Assembly: GCA_937896505.1 (NCBI GenBank) | Contig: CALBNP010000195.1 | Span: 1 to 42,608 of the forward strand | DNA length: 42,608 nt | Source: an uncultured Bacteroidales bacterium | GTDB lineage: Bacteria; Bacteroidota; Bacteroidia; Bacteroidales; F082 | Direction: 5' to 3' | The notes under the pieces: model-generated | Databases searched by the model: none | What the model saw: only the letters and a program-made list of their open reading frames with translations | What the model was told of the DNA's origin: nothing | Translations under genes and position numbers: made by a program | Shown here: positions 34,902-42,608 of the stretch, one piece after another | How the letters are laid out: the number at the start of each line of letters is the position of its first letter | Numbering within the stretch: the first letter of the stretch is position 1

Positions 34902-37900
34902 TTATTCTACGCTAACACGCTTCACGATGGTGCCATTTTCGGTGGTGAGTCGGAGCATATAGATGCCGGCGCCATAGCGGCTCAGGTCGATGGTGACGTT
35001 GCCATTGGTTTCGGTGTCATAGATGGTCTGTCCCATGGTGTTTATCACGGTGAGGCGTTGCAGACCTTCGGCTTCGATGTTGACAAGGCCATTTGTTGGG
35101 TTTGGATAGAGGTTGACGTTATCTTCAACATAACTACCCATGCCTAAAACGATGGCATCTGGAGGAAACACGAGGAAGTCGAGCCATGCGCAGTCTTGGC
35201 CATTGGAGGCTCCGGCGTCTTTGGCGTAGGCCCATTTCAATTGATGTTGTCCTTCGGGCAGAACGAAGGTGGCTTTCGTCCATCCTTCTTCGCCTGCCCA
35301 ACGGTTCATCAGCTCGTCGTCGATATAGAAGGTGAGCCAGTCGTAGGCGGCTTCTGAAGAGACTTTGAAGTAGAAACTGAACTCGTTTTCGCAAGCCACT
35401 TCATAATCGAGCCACAGCGAAGCGCTTTGGTTGTCGCTCATCGATGGCGATTTTACGCAAAAGTCGCCTTCGTAGGCACCATTGCTGGCGATGGCCCAGT
35501 GGCGTTGGCTGAATTGCCAGTCGTATTTCGTGAAGTCGCCGGTTTCGAAGTCCTCTACTTCGCAACCTACATTGATGAAATGATGGTCGTTAGCGATGTA
35601 TTTGCCGCAATAGGAAGCCAAGATAAGCTCAAAGGCGGTGGCTTCGGTCAAATCGTTGCCGACACTGAAAGTGAAATCAATGGTGGTTGTTTCGTCAGGG
35701 TTAAGCTCGCCAATAGTGAATTCATTCTCGTCAAAACTGATTTCGGGAGCGGAGCAATACACGCCAAAATGGGTGTCGTTGCTAAGGCTGCTGCCTGTGT
35801 TTTCGATGGTGAAATGCAAGGTGAGGGTCTCGCCTGGGTCAACGATGCCGTTCCCGTTGCCTTCAACCTCGTCCATGGTCACTTCCACGATCTTGAACGA
35901 TGGTGCGTGTGCAATGATGCTGAATTGGCTATTCCATTCTTCGGTGCCATCGGTGCAGATAAGGGTGAAACTCACTTCGGTCATGTCGGGAACGCTGTCG
36001 CAAACCACAAATTCAAAGGCGTTTTCGATGCTTTGGTAGGCAAAGCTCTCGATGTTGCCCACCATAGCGTGTTCTTGTGTGACGGTGATGTATTCGGGCT
36101 GGTTGCATACCAATGTGGCGGTGACATTGTTGGCGTCGAGGTTACCCACGTTGCGGAAGACCATATTGATGCTATGGCTCTCATTGAAGTCGATTTGACC
36201 GTCTTCGTCGTTGAGCGTGATGTTGTCGTACATCACAAAAGAGCAGTCAACATGCGGGAAGTTGATGCTGAAATGTTGCGGCCAAGCACTCATGCCCGTG
36301 ACGTACAAAGTGAGTGAGTCGGTACTGACGGTTGGGTAGAAGCCGATAATGGCGTGCCCGTCGTGGTCGGTGTTGGCCATGCCGATAAGGTCGCCATCGC
36401 CATCGAAAAGACGGCAGGTGAAGTTGAACACAGGATTGCCGTTCTCGTCTGTGACATCGACAGGAATTCGGTCTGTGCCGACTTGAATTTCAGAAGGGTA
36501 ATTGACGTTTGGAGTGAAAGGCTCGTCGAACCAAACGGTAGCAGAACCGTCACCGAGGGCGTTGAGTGCATACATGGTCCAGCGCATAGTGCCGATTTCC
36601 CCATTCATCGTGATGTAAGGAGCGGTCTGTATCTTGCTTTCCTTAAAGGCGTTGCCCAAATCCGGGATGCGCTCGTGAACGTAGGCATCGACCAGTTCGC
36701 GGTTGAAGTGAGCCGACGAGGCATCACCAGCGGTGCTGTACCATCCATAGCGCGAGTTACCGGTGGCAGCAATGATGCCAGTCTCGTTTCTCACCATGCA
36801 TTCAAGGATGCAATCGTCAGCGAAGTCGCCACAAATGCAGCCTTGACTTTGGAAGAAAGTGTAATTGTGGTCAACGCCATTGGCAGTTATGAAAAGCTGT
36901 GGGGTGATGTCCCAGTTGTACCATCCGGCCACATAGTTAGTATTGGCGTGGCCGAAGTGGTTGACGTATTGTGTGCCGCCGCGCATGTCGTCGCGGAGTT
37001 CGTCGGCATTCCACCAATGGTTGGGCGTTTCGTAAACGCGGTGAATGTCATATATTTCTTCTTCGTATCCGTAGGTGGTGTAGCCGTTGAAGTCGCTCAT
37101 GCCAACGAGGCGTTCAAGGTCGGATGAGGCATAATAGCCATCGCCGAGGTGTTCGCCAGCGAAGGTGGTGGTGTGGAACTCGCCGAGGACAGGGGTGGTG
37201 AGGTAACTGAAGGTCTTGCCGAGGATGATTTCCAAATCGTTGGCGTTGTTGAAGGGCAGACGTGAGATGGCAATCTCTGGCAGGAGGTCGTCTTCACCGA
37301 TTTCGCCCCATTTGTTGTCGTTGTCGTCGTTCCATGTACCGTCGAGAGCTGCATAGTAAAGGTCGGATGGGACATGATCGTCGTAGCCGTCTTGGGCATG
37401 GCACCAAAGGCTGCGGTATGGCACGAGGTTTACATCGCCACCAAGAACAACTGATTGGATGCCTGACTTTTCGTATTCATCAATAATGTAGTTGCGAATC
37501 TTCTCTTGGTTGTCGAGACCCGTTCCGTTGGCATAAATGCCTTGGGTTGATGCCACACGCACGCGGATGCCGCGCTCGGCGTAAAGCTCAATGTATTGGT
37601 CGAAAGAGGCAACATAGTTTTCAGGCGTGATGACAAGCACTTCGTATTCGGGAAGGGCGCCGTTGCGGCGGCTGTAGGTGGATAACAGACCATCGTTTTG
37701 GGCGAGTTTGTTCATGCTGCGAGTGTTCTCTGGACGCAACCAGAGTTTGCTGTTGTGGTCGGCGCGCGAAGCGGTGGTCTCCACTTTCACTCTGACCGTG
37801 GTGGCATAGCTCACGGTGCCGTTGGCAGCCACATAACGCAATGGGGTGAAGCCGCTGAAGGCAAAAGCGACACCATTAATAAAATAGGTGTGGACTTCGC

Positions 37901-38282
37901 TGTCGGTTTTCTTCGGGTAGCTTTCTGCCGAACGATAGATGTTTTCGTTTTTTACAAACTCAAACGGACTATCGGCGGATATGGGACGGTCGGGCTGCGT
38001 AGGGTAGAGGTTGAAAGGCGTGTCTAATGTCACGAAGTCACAATACTCGATGCTGATGGATTGTGCTTCGGTGCCTTGTGGCAACATCAGGCTGACGGCT
38101 TGCCAAGGCAAGATAGGCTCGCCTGCCTCTCCAGTAGGACGGCAACCTTCAAAATTGACGATCTGGTAGCCATCGATGGATTTGACTATCGGGCTGCCAT
38201 AATGATAGCTCTGCTCGATGGTTTGCGCCATTGCAAAAGCGCAAATCATTGAACCAAAAATAGAAAACAATGCCTTTTTCAT
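34902..38282 (-). CDS. Gingipain-type C25 cysteine peptidase with T9SS sorting domain (paralogue B)
   Basis: This 1126-residue paralogue has a signal peptide to about residue 19 (AFAMAQ), a propeptide region opening TIEQSYHYGSPIV, and a catalytic domain with VNHFGHAN (H445) and QGCICGDF (C482, matching the gingipain CxxGDF). It has two CARDB-like sandwich segments, a jelly-roll adhesin-like domain ending CAWLDFLVFPPD, and a sorting domain from LYPNPTNGLVNIEAEG to VKRVSVE. DVEGNGNGIVD-like acidic repeats in the middle suggest calcium binding. Its catalytic residues fall at the same positions as in paralogue C. The gap to paralogue A is 48 nt with no promoter consensus, so the two are probably co-transcribed. 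Confidence 0.9.
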   Translation of the reverse strand: MKKALFSIFGSMICAFAMAQTIEQSYHYGSPIVKSIDGYQIVNFEGCRPTGEAGEPILPWQAVSLMLPQGTEAQSISIEYCDFVTLDTPFNLYPTQPDRPISADSPFEFVKNENIYRSAESYPKKTDSEVHTYFINGVAFAFSGFTPLRYVAANGTVSYATTVRVKVETTASRADHNSKLWLRPENTRSMNKLAQNDGLLSTYSRRNGALPEYEVLVITPENYVASFDQYIELYAERGIRVRVASTQGIYANGTGLDNQEKIRNYIIDEYEKSGIQSVVLGGDVNLVPYRSLWCHAQDGYDDHVPSDLYYAALDGTWNDDNDNKWGEIGEDDLLPEIAISRLPFNNANDLEIILGKTFSYLTTPVLGEFHTTTFAGEHLGDGYYASSDLERLVGMSDFNGYTTYGYEEEIYDIHRVYETPNHWWNADELRDDMRGGTQYVNHFGHANTNYVAGWYNWDITPQLFITANGVDHNYTFFQSQGCICGDFADDCILECMVRNETGIIAATGNSRYGWYSTAGDASSAHFNRELVDAYVHERIPDLGNAFKESKIQTAPYITMNGEIGTMRWTMYALNALGDGSATVWFDEPFTPNVNYPSEIQVGTDRIPVDVTDENGNPVFNFTCRLFDGDGDLIGMANTDHDGHAIIGFYPTVSTDSLTLYVTGMSAWPQHFSINFPHVDCSFVMYDNITLNDEDGQIDFNESHSINMVFRNVGNLDANNVTATLVCNQPEYITVTQEHAMVGNIESFAYQSIENAFEFVVCDSVPDMTEVSFTLICTDGTEEWNSQFSIIAHAPSFKIVEVTMDEVEGNGNGIVDPGETLTLHFTIENTGSSLSNDTHFGVYCSAPEISFDENEFTIGELNPDETTTIDFTFSVGNDLTEATAFELILASYCGKYIANDHHFINVGCEVEDFETGDFTKYDWQFSQRHWAIASNGAYEGDFCVKSPSMSDNQSASLWLDYEVACENEFSFYFKVSSEAAYDWLTFYIDDELMNRWAGEEGWTKATFVLPEGQHQLKWAYAKDAGASNGQDCAWLDFLVFPPDAIVLGMGSYVEDNVNLYPNPTNGLVNIEAEGLQRLTVINTMGQTIYDTETNGNVTIDLSRYGAGIYMLRLTTENGTIVKRVSVE

Positions 38283-38318
38283 GGTATTATGTGTTTGTTT
38301 TGTTGTCCCATTTTGCCG

Positions 38319-38393
38319 TAGAGACGCGCCATGGCGCGTCTCTTAATTATTCGTATTCTATTTTAAATAGAGACGCGCCATGGCGCGTCTCTA
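38319..38393. repeat. Two GAGACGCGCCATGGCGCGTCTC palindromes in tandem
   Basis: Two copies of a perfect palindrome with half-site GAGACGCGCCA lie at 38321-38342 and 38370-38391; the second extends to TAGAG...CTCTA (38368-38393). They are about 49 nt apart between paralogues C and B. In RNA each would fold to a long stem, which could affect expression of B relative to C (inference). Confidence 0.88.
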
Positions 38394-38405
38394 CATACAA
38401 TTATA

Positions 38406-41400
38406 TTATTCAACAATCATTTTCATTATTTCAACCCCATTACCGTTTTGGATCTGCACGAAATACATTCCCTTGCTTTGGAGGTTGATTTGTTGGTAGC
38501 CGCTCACGTTGTCGCGTTGCATGATGGTTTGGCCGAGGGCGTTGAAGATGGTGATGTTGCAGCCGTCGTCAGCCAAGGCGATGGTGAATTGCCCTTGGTT
38601 AGGGTTAGGATAGATGGCGTTTTGCTTTTCGTTGACGTTGCTTTCCACGCTAGTGATGATGCTGGTAGGAGGGAAGGTGATGTCGTCAATCCAAACGCAG
38701 TCTTGTCCTGATACGGCGTTAGGACTCTTGTCGTAACGGAATTCAACAGTGTGCGAGCCTTCAGGCAGAGGATGTGAGAAGAGGGTCCAGTCTTTTTCTT
38801 GGTCCCAGAAATCAACAACTTCATCATCGATGAGGAAAACCAAGTAGTCGTGTTTGTAAGTCGAGGTCTTGAAGTAGAAGCTGATTTCGCCAAAAATGTG
38901 GGTGTCAAAACTGATGATGAGACTTGAGATTTCGTTGTCACCGATTTCGCCCGAACGGGCTGAGTGCTCGCTGTCGTGTCCTTCGTTGTCGATGAACCAT
39001 GGTAAGTCGCCGCCATGTTCCCATTCAAACGAGCTGAAGTCGCCCGTCTCGAAGGTTTCTGTTGCCTGTCCCACCGAGAAAGTGTATTCGTATGGAATGG
39101 TATAAGCACCTGAGCAAAGGTTGAATTGGATTTGATAGATGCTGCCGTCGGTGATATCGTTGGCGCAGGTAAAGGTGATGGCGGTGTTGAATGTTTCGTT
39201 GGCATCGATTTCACCCACCAGGATGTTGCTGTCAAGGATGGTAATGTCATCGCTTTCGCATGTTGCTGTAAGATGGGCGTTGGGAGCAAGGCTGTGCCCT
39301 TCGTTGATGCCTTTCACAGTAAGGATGATGGTTTCACCTTGTTCGATGATGCCGTTGTTATTGCCTTGGATGTCATTTTGGATGATGTCGGTGAAATGAA
39401 GTTTCGGAGCTGATATGTAAAGCGGAAATTCAGTTGACCATTCGTTTCCATCGGCTGTACAAGTGATATAGAAAACCACCCTTGTTTGGTCGGGCACGTT
39501 TTCGCTGATAGTAAAGCTAAAGGCATCGGTGGGAATGATGTAGCCGTTTGTGTGCATGATGTTGTCTTTATGGACGTGCCCAGCGTTGATGGTGATGTAT
39601 TCGCTATCGCACCTCAGGTCGATGTCAACATCGCTAACGTCCTGTAGGCTTGGGTTGATGACCTCGGCAAACAGGCCATAATTTTCGCCGTATTCGGCTA
39701 TATCGTTTCCATTGCCATTATCGATGAAGTTATAGAGTCGGGTATAAAGGAAAGGCTCGTCGGTAAGTCCTTTCACTGGTAGATGACGTGTCCATGCACT
39801 CATGCCAGTGACTACGAGGTCGATGTCACCAATGGGTTCGTTGGGGTCGGTGAAAACGATTTCGGCATATCCGTCACTGTCGGTAATACCGAATCCGATG
39901 AGCTCGCCGTCTTTGAAGTAACTGCAACGGAATCCTTCGAGAGGTTCGTTCCTGTGTTTCACGGTAACCGCTGTGCTGCATCTTTGCCTGATGCCAGGTG
40001 CGTAGTAAACTTCTGGAATGAAAGGCTCTTCAAACCAAGGTGCCAATGCGCCGTCGCCTAAGATGTTGAGACAGTAGATGTTCCATCTGAAGCAGCCTTC
40101 TTCACCCCACATGGTTACCCAAGGAGCAGTGGCTATCTTGGCTTCGCGCATTGCCATGCTGATGATAGAAATTCTGTCATTGCAATAGGCGTCAACGAGT
40201 TCGCGGTGGATGTGTGCTGCCATGCCATCGCCCCAAGGTGAATACCATCCGTAGCGTGAGTTGCCTGCCGTAACAACGAAACCTGTCGGGATGGTGACCA
40301 TCTTTTCAAGCACGCAGTTGTGTGGAAAGTCACCACAAATACAACCGTGGGAATGGAAAATCATGAAGTTGTGGTTAATGCCATCGTTCCCTGCAAAGTA
40401 GTTGTTGCCCATCATGCTGCCGGTCCAGCCAGCAACGAAGTCGGCATTGGCGTGGCCAACGTGGTGGACGTATTGTCCGCCAGTGCCTATCACTTTCTTG
40501 AATTCGCTGCCGCTCCAGTTGATGCTTGGCGTGGCGTAGTATTTCTTGAAATCGTAATCTTCTTGATACCCGACGGTGGAGTAGTCGTAATCGGAGCATT
40601 CGCCGATGAGACGTTCCATGTCGTCGCTGCCGTAATAGCCATCGCCGAGGTGCTCGGCACCGAGGATTGGGGAGGTGAACTCGCCTAACACGGGCTCTTC
40701 AAGGTAGCTGAAGGTCTTGTGTAGGATGATGTCGAGCTGTTCTTGGTTGTTGAAAGGGAGACGCCCGATGCCGAGTTCGGGCAGCAGGTCGTCTTCGCCG
40801 ACTTCGCCCCATTTGTCGTCGTTGTCATCGTTCAGGGTGCCGTCTAATGAGACATAGTACATGTCAGCAGGCAGTTGGTCTTCGTAGCCTTCTTGGGCGA
40901 AGCACCAAAGGTTGCGGTAAGGCACGATGCTGACGTCGCCGCCGAGGCTGACCATCATGATGCCGGATTTCTCATATTCGTCAATGATATAGTTGCGTAT
41001 CTTCTCTTGGTCATCGCGGCCTTCCGTCTCTGCGTAGATGTCTTCTAAGGTAGCCACGCGGGTACGGATGCCCTTGTTGTTGTATAATGCCACATATTCC
41101 TCTAACGGCTCTACCCAGTCGGCAGCCGTGATGAGCAGCATGTCGTAGCCTGTGACTTCGCGTCCTCTCATATTAATATAGGTGTTCAGGACGTCGTTTT
41201 GGGCGAGGCATTGGGCAGCTGTCTTGTTTTCGGGCGTGAGCCAGAGCTTGCGGCTGTTGTCGGCGCGTGAGGCTTGAATCGAAACGATGGCTTTCACGGT
41301 TGTGGCATAGCTGACCTTGCCGGTAGCGGGCACATATTGCATGGGTGTGAAGCCGCTGAAAACAAATCCGATGCCGTTGAGCACTTGGTTGTTCACTGTC

Positions 41401-41786
41401 TTCTCGATTTCCGAAGGGAAGAGCTCGGTGGAACGATACAAGTCTTCATTCTTCGAAAATGGAATGACTCGTGTCTCGGAAATCGGCCGTGGAAGTTGGG
41501 CTGGCATCAAGTTGTAGTTGCCTTCCATCTCGACGAAATCGCTGAAAACGAACTCGATGGATTCGGCCTCGTAGCCTTGTGGCAGCATCAGGCTGACGCT
41601 TTGCCAAGGCAACATCGGATTGCCCGCCATGCCCGAAGGGATGCAGCCTTTGAAGTTGATTTGCTGATAATTGTCAATAGTGTTGCTGACGATAGGCTGA
41701 TTGAAGTGGTAAGTGTGTTCGATGGTCTGCGCAAAACCGATGAGGCTCATGGCCATTAGAACGAAAAAGAAAAATGCTTTTTTCAT
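38406..41786 (-). CDS. Gingipain-type C25 cysteine peptidase with T9SS sorting domain (paralogue C)
   Basis: This 1126-residue protein is the same length as paralogue B. It has a signal peptide to about residue 19 (LIGFAQ) and a propeptide opening TIEHTYHFNQPIV. The catalytic domain has VHHVGHAN (H445) and HGCICGDF (C482). C-terminal beta-sandwich segments follow (NDIQGNNNGIIEQGE is a linker type shared with B), then a jelly-roll domain (VWIDDITFPP) and a sorting domain IYPNPNQGQFTIALADDG ending MKMIVE. It is first in the tandem and has the only good promoter (41804-41836), 17 nt upstream of its ATG, so it likely drives all three genes. A caspase-like fold and outer-membrane secretion are family knowledge; substrates are unknown. 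Confidence 0.9.
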   Translation of the reverse strand: MKKAFFFFVLMAMSLIGFAQTIEHTYHFNQPIVSNTIDNYQQINFKGCIPSGMAGNPMLPWQSVSLMLPQGYEAESIEFVFSDFVEMEGNYNLMPAQLPRPISETRVIPFSKNEDLYRSTELFPSEIEKTVNNQVLNGIGFVFSGFTPMQYVPATGKVSYATTVKAIVSIQASRADNSRKLWLTPENKTAAQCLAQNDVLNTYINMRGREVTGYDMLLITAADWVEPLEEYVALYNNKGIRTRVATLEDIYAETEGRDDQEKIRNYIIDEYEKSGIMMVSLGGDVSIVPYRNLWCFAQEGYEDQLPADMYYVSLDGTLNDDNDDKWGEVGEDDLLPELGIGRLPFNNQEQLDIILHKTFSYLEEPVLGEFTSPILGAEHLGDGYYGSDDMERLIGECSDYDYSTVGYQEDYDFKKYYATPSINWSGSEFKKVIGTGGQYVHHVGHANADFVAGWTGSMMGNNYFAGNDGINHNFMIFHSHGCICGDFPHNCVLEKMVTIPTGFVVTAGNSRYGWYSPWGDGMAAHIHRELVDAYCNDRISIISMAMREAKIATAPWVTMWGEEGCFRWNIYCLNILGDGALAPWFEEPFIPEVYYAPGIRQRCSTAVTVKHRNEPLEGFRCSYFKDGELIGFGITDSDGYAEIVFTDPNEPIGDIDLVVTGMSAWTRHLPVKGLTDEPFLYTRLYNFIDNGNGNDIAEYGENYGLFAEVINPSLQDVSDVDIDLRCDSEYITINAGHVHKDNIMHTNGYIIPTDAFSFTISENVPDQTRVVFYITCTADGNEWSTEFPLYISAPKLHFTDIIQNDIQGNNNGIIEQGETIILTVKGINEGHSLAPNAHLTATCESDDITILDSNILVGEIDANETFNTAITFTCANDITDGSIYQIQFNLCSGAYTIPYEYTFSVGQATETFETGDFSSFEWEHGGDLPWFIDNEGHDSEHSARSGEIGDNEISSLIISFDTHIFGEISFYFKTSTYKHDYLVFLIDDEVVDFWDQEKDWTLFSHPLPEGSHTVEFRYDKSPNAVSGQDCVWIDDITFPPTSIITSVESNVNEKQNAIYPNPNQGQFTIALADDGCNITIFNALGQTIMQRDNVSGYQQINLQSKGMYFVQIQNGNGVEIMKMIVE

Positions 41787-41803
41787 TTGAATGAATTTTG
41801 TCG

Positions 41804-41836
41804 CAAAAATAATGAAATTATGGATAATATTGCAAA
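41804..41836 (-). promoter_or_regulatory. Promoter of the C25 peptidase cluster
   Basis: On the minus strand TTTG (41833-41836), 21 nt, TATTTTTG (41804-41811) is a perfect Bacteroidota -33/-7 pair, 17 nt before the ATG at 41786. Confidence 0.75.
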
Positions 41837-41913
41837 GAAAATTGGTGATTTGCCATGAGTTGCCGATAACTTGCGATTAGCGATTGTCCAAAAGCAAAAT
41901 ATTTCAAAAATAA

Positions 41914-41946
41914 TTTGTTTTTGTTCAAAATAAAGTCCTACCTTTG
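41914..41946 (+). promoter_or_regulatory. Promoter of gdhA
   Basis: TTTG (41914-41917), 21 nt, TACCTTTG (41939-41946) matches the consensus. The ATG follows 64 nt later, a longer leader than for the other genes here. Confidence 0.75.
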
Positions 41947-42010
41947 CACGTTCAATTTTCTGAAAGAACGAACATTTGTTTTACATAAAACCTTTAATTA
42001 AAGTAATAAA

Positions 42011-42608
42011 ATGAAAGTAAATGACATTATGGTCGCTCTGGAAAAGAAACATCCAGGCGAAAATGAGTATCTGCAATCAGTACGCGAAGTGCTCGAATCA
42101 ATCGAAGAAGTCTATAACCAGCATCCTGAATTTGAAGCTGCTAAGATCGTTGAACGTCTTGTTGAACCAGATCGCATCTTCACATTCCGTGTGACTTGGG
42201 TTGACGACAAAGGTGAAGTCCAGGTTAACCTTGGCTACCGCGTCCAGTACAACGCTGCCCTCGGCGCTTACAAAGGCGGTCTCCGTTTCCACCCAGCAGT
42301 CAACGTTTCAATGCTGAAGTTCTTGGGCTTCGAGCAAATCTTCAAGAACAGCCTGACCAACCTGCCTCTCGGCGGTGGTAAGGGTGGTGCAGACTTCGAC
42401 CCAACAGGCAAGTCAGACGCTGAAATCATGCGTTTCTGCCAAGCTTTCATGTATGAACTGTGGCGCAACATCGGTGCTGACCAAGATTCACCAGCTGGTG
42501 ACGTCGGCGTTGGCGGCCGTGAAATCGGTTACCTCTATGGCGCTTACAAGAAGCTCGCTCGCGAACACAGCACAGGCGCTCTGACTGGTAAGAGCTATGG
42601 CTGGGGTG
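42011..42608 (+). CDS. gdhA: Glutamate dehydrogenase, 3' end cut by window
   Basis: The first 199 codons of a hexameric GDH are present, opening MKVNDIMVALEKKHPGENEY. Diagnostic stretches are YRVQYNAALGAYKGGLRFHP, LKFLGFEQIFKNSLTNLPLG, GGGKGGADFDP with the substrate-site Lys residues, FMYELWRNIGADQDSPAGDVGVGGREIGYL, and TGKSYGWG at the very end. The enzyme interconverts glutamate and 2-oxoglutarate plus ammonia in the cytoplasm; the NAD(P) preference cannot be judged because the Rossmann domain lies outside the window. Codon use is strongly biased, which suggests high expression. The gene has its own promoter and is divergent from the C25 peptidase cluster. Confidence 0.96.
   Translation, partial: MKVNDIMVALEKKHPGENEYLQSVREVLESIEEVYNQHPEFEAAKIVERLVEPDRIFTFRVTWVDDKGEVQVNLGYRVQYNAALGAYKGGLRFHPAVNVSMLKFLGFEQIFKNSLTNLPLGGGKGGADFDPTGKSDAEIMRFCQAFMYELWRNIGADQDSPAGDVGVGGREIGYLYGAYKKLAREHSTGALTGKSYGWG

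Noticed and set aside
35427..36317. Antisense 296-codon frame within C25 paralogue B (and similar frames at 32460-33083 and 34203-34820)
   Set aside because: They are shadow frames of a biased coding strand; composition is Val/Ala/Asp-rich without domain signatures.

Overview
The window reads as a chromosomal segment of an anaerobic Bacteroidales bacterium (phylum Bacteroidota). The evidence is threefold. Initiation regions repeatedly carry the Bacteroidota sigma-ABfr -7 box TANNTTTG, in several cases with a TTTG/TTG -33 box 19-22 nt upstream, and there are almost no Shine-Dalgarno sites. Three large gingipain-type (C25) peptidases end in type IX secretion sorting domains. The housekeeping proteins are of Bacteroidetes type. 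Both window edges cut genes: a DUF1156 methyltransferase on the left and gdhA on the right.

Left 6 kb: an AT-rich accessory block with a DUF1156 DNA methyltransferase-like gene, a DUF499 P-loop ATPase with an N-terminal HEPN-like domain, and an unrecognised 199-residue protein. This pair is known from anti-phage defence islands, so the small protein is a candidate extra component.

6-16 kb: housekeeping genes on both strands (zinc phospholipase C/S1-P1-like protein, idi, a divergent ychF, a MATE transporter, metF divergent from ahcY, a GT4 glycosyltransferase). Two small ORF cassettes sit among them: a GxxExxY gene (8.0-8.4 kb) and a four-helix-bundle gene of the 23S rRNA intervening-sequence type (14.85-15.2 kb). 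Each is enclosed by imperfect inverted repeats plus short GC-rich hairpins, and a third, ORF-less end of the same design lies at 7.1 kb. These cassettes are the most interesting non-textbook structure in the window.

15.4-25 kb: a dense plus-strand run of purD, a DUF6427-like membrane protein, rnhB, a large propeller-type lipoprotein, a thioredoxin-fold lipoprotein-like protein and a GH3/serine-hydrolase fusion. Several neighbours overlap by 4 bases.

25-30 kb: yqgE/algH on the minus strand, then a divergent MNT/HEPN toxin-antitoxin-type pair whose HEPN gene is broken at an A9 tract. After these come murL and murD, which overlap by 8 bases. This arrangement points to the alternative D-glutamate route in peptidoglycan synthesis (L-Glu added first, then epimerised). 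A retropepsin-like protein and a LOG-family protein lie on the minus strand.

30-42.6 kb: two tRNA genes (Gly-CCC and Val-TAC), each with its own promoter and terminator, then three tandem C25 peptidase paralogues on the minus strand that probably share one promoter at 41.8 kb, then the start of gdhA. Secreted peptidases beside a catabolic-type glutamate dehydrogenase fit a peptide- and amino-acid-using lifestyle (inference). Palindromic GAGACGCG-type repeats occur at three gene ends and in two cases supply the stop codon or the last codons.
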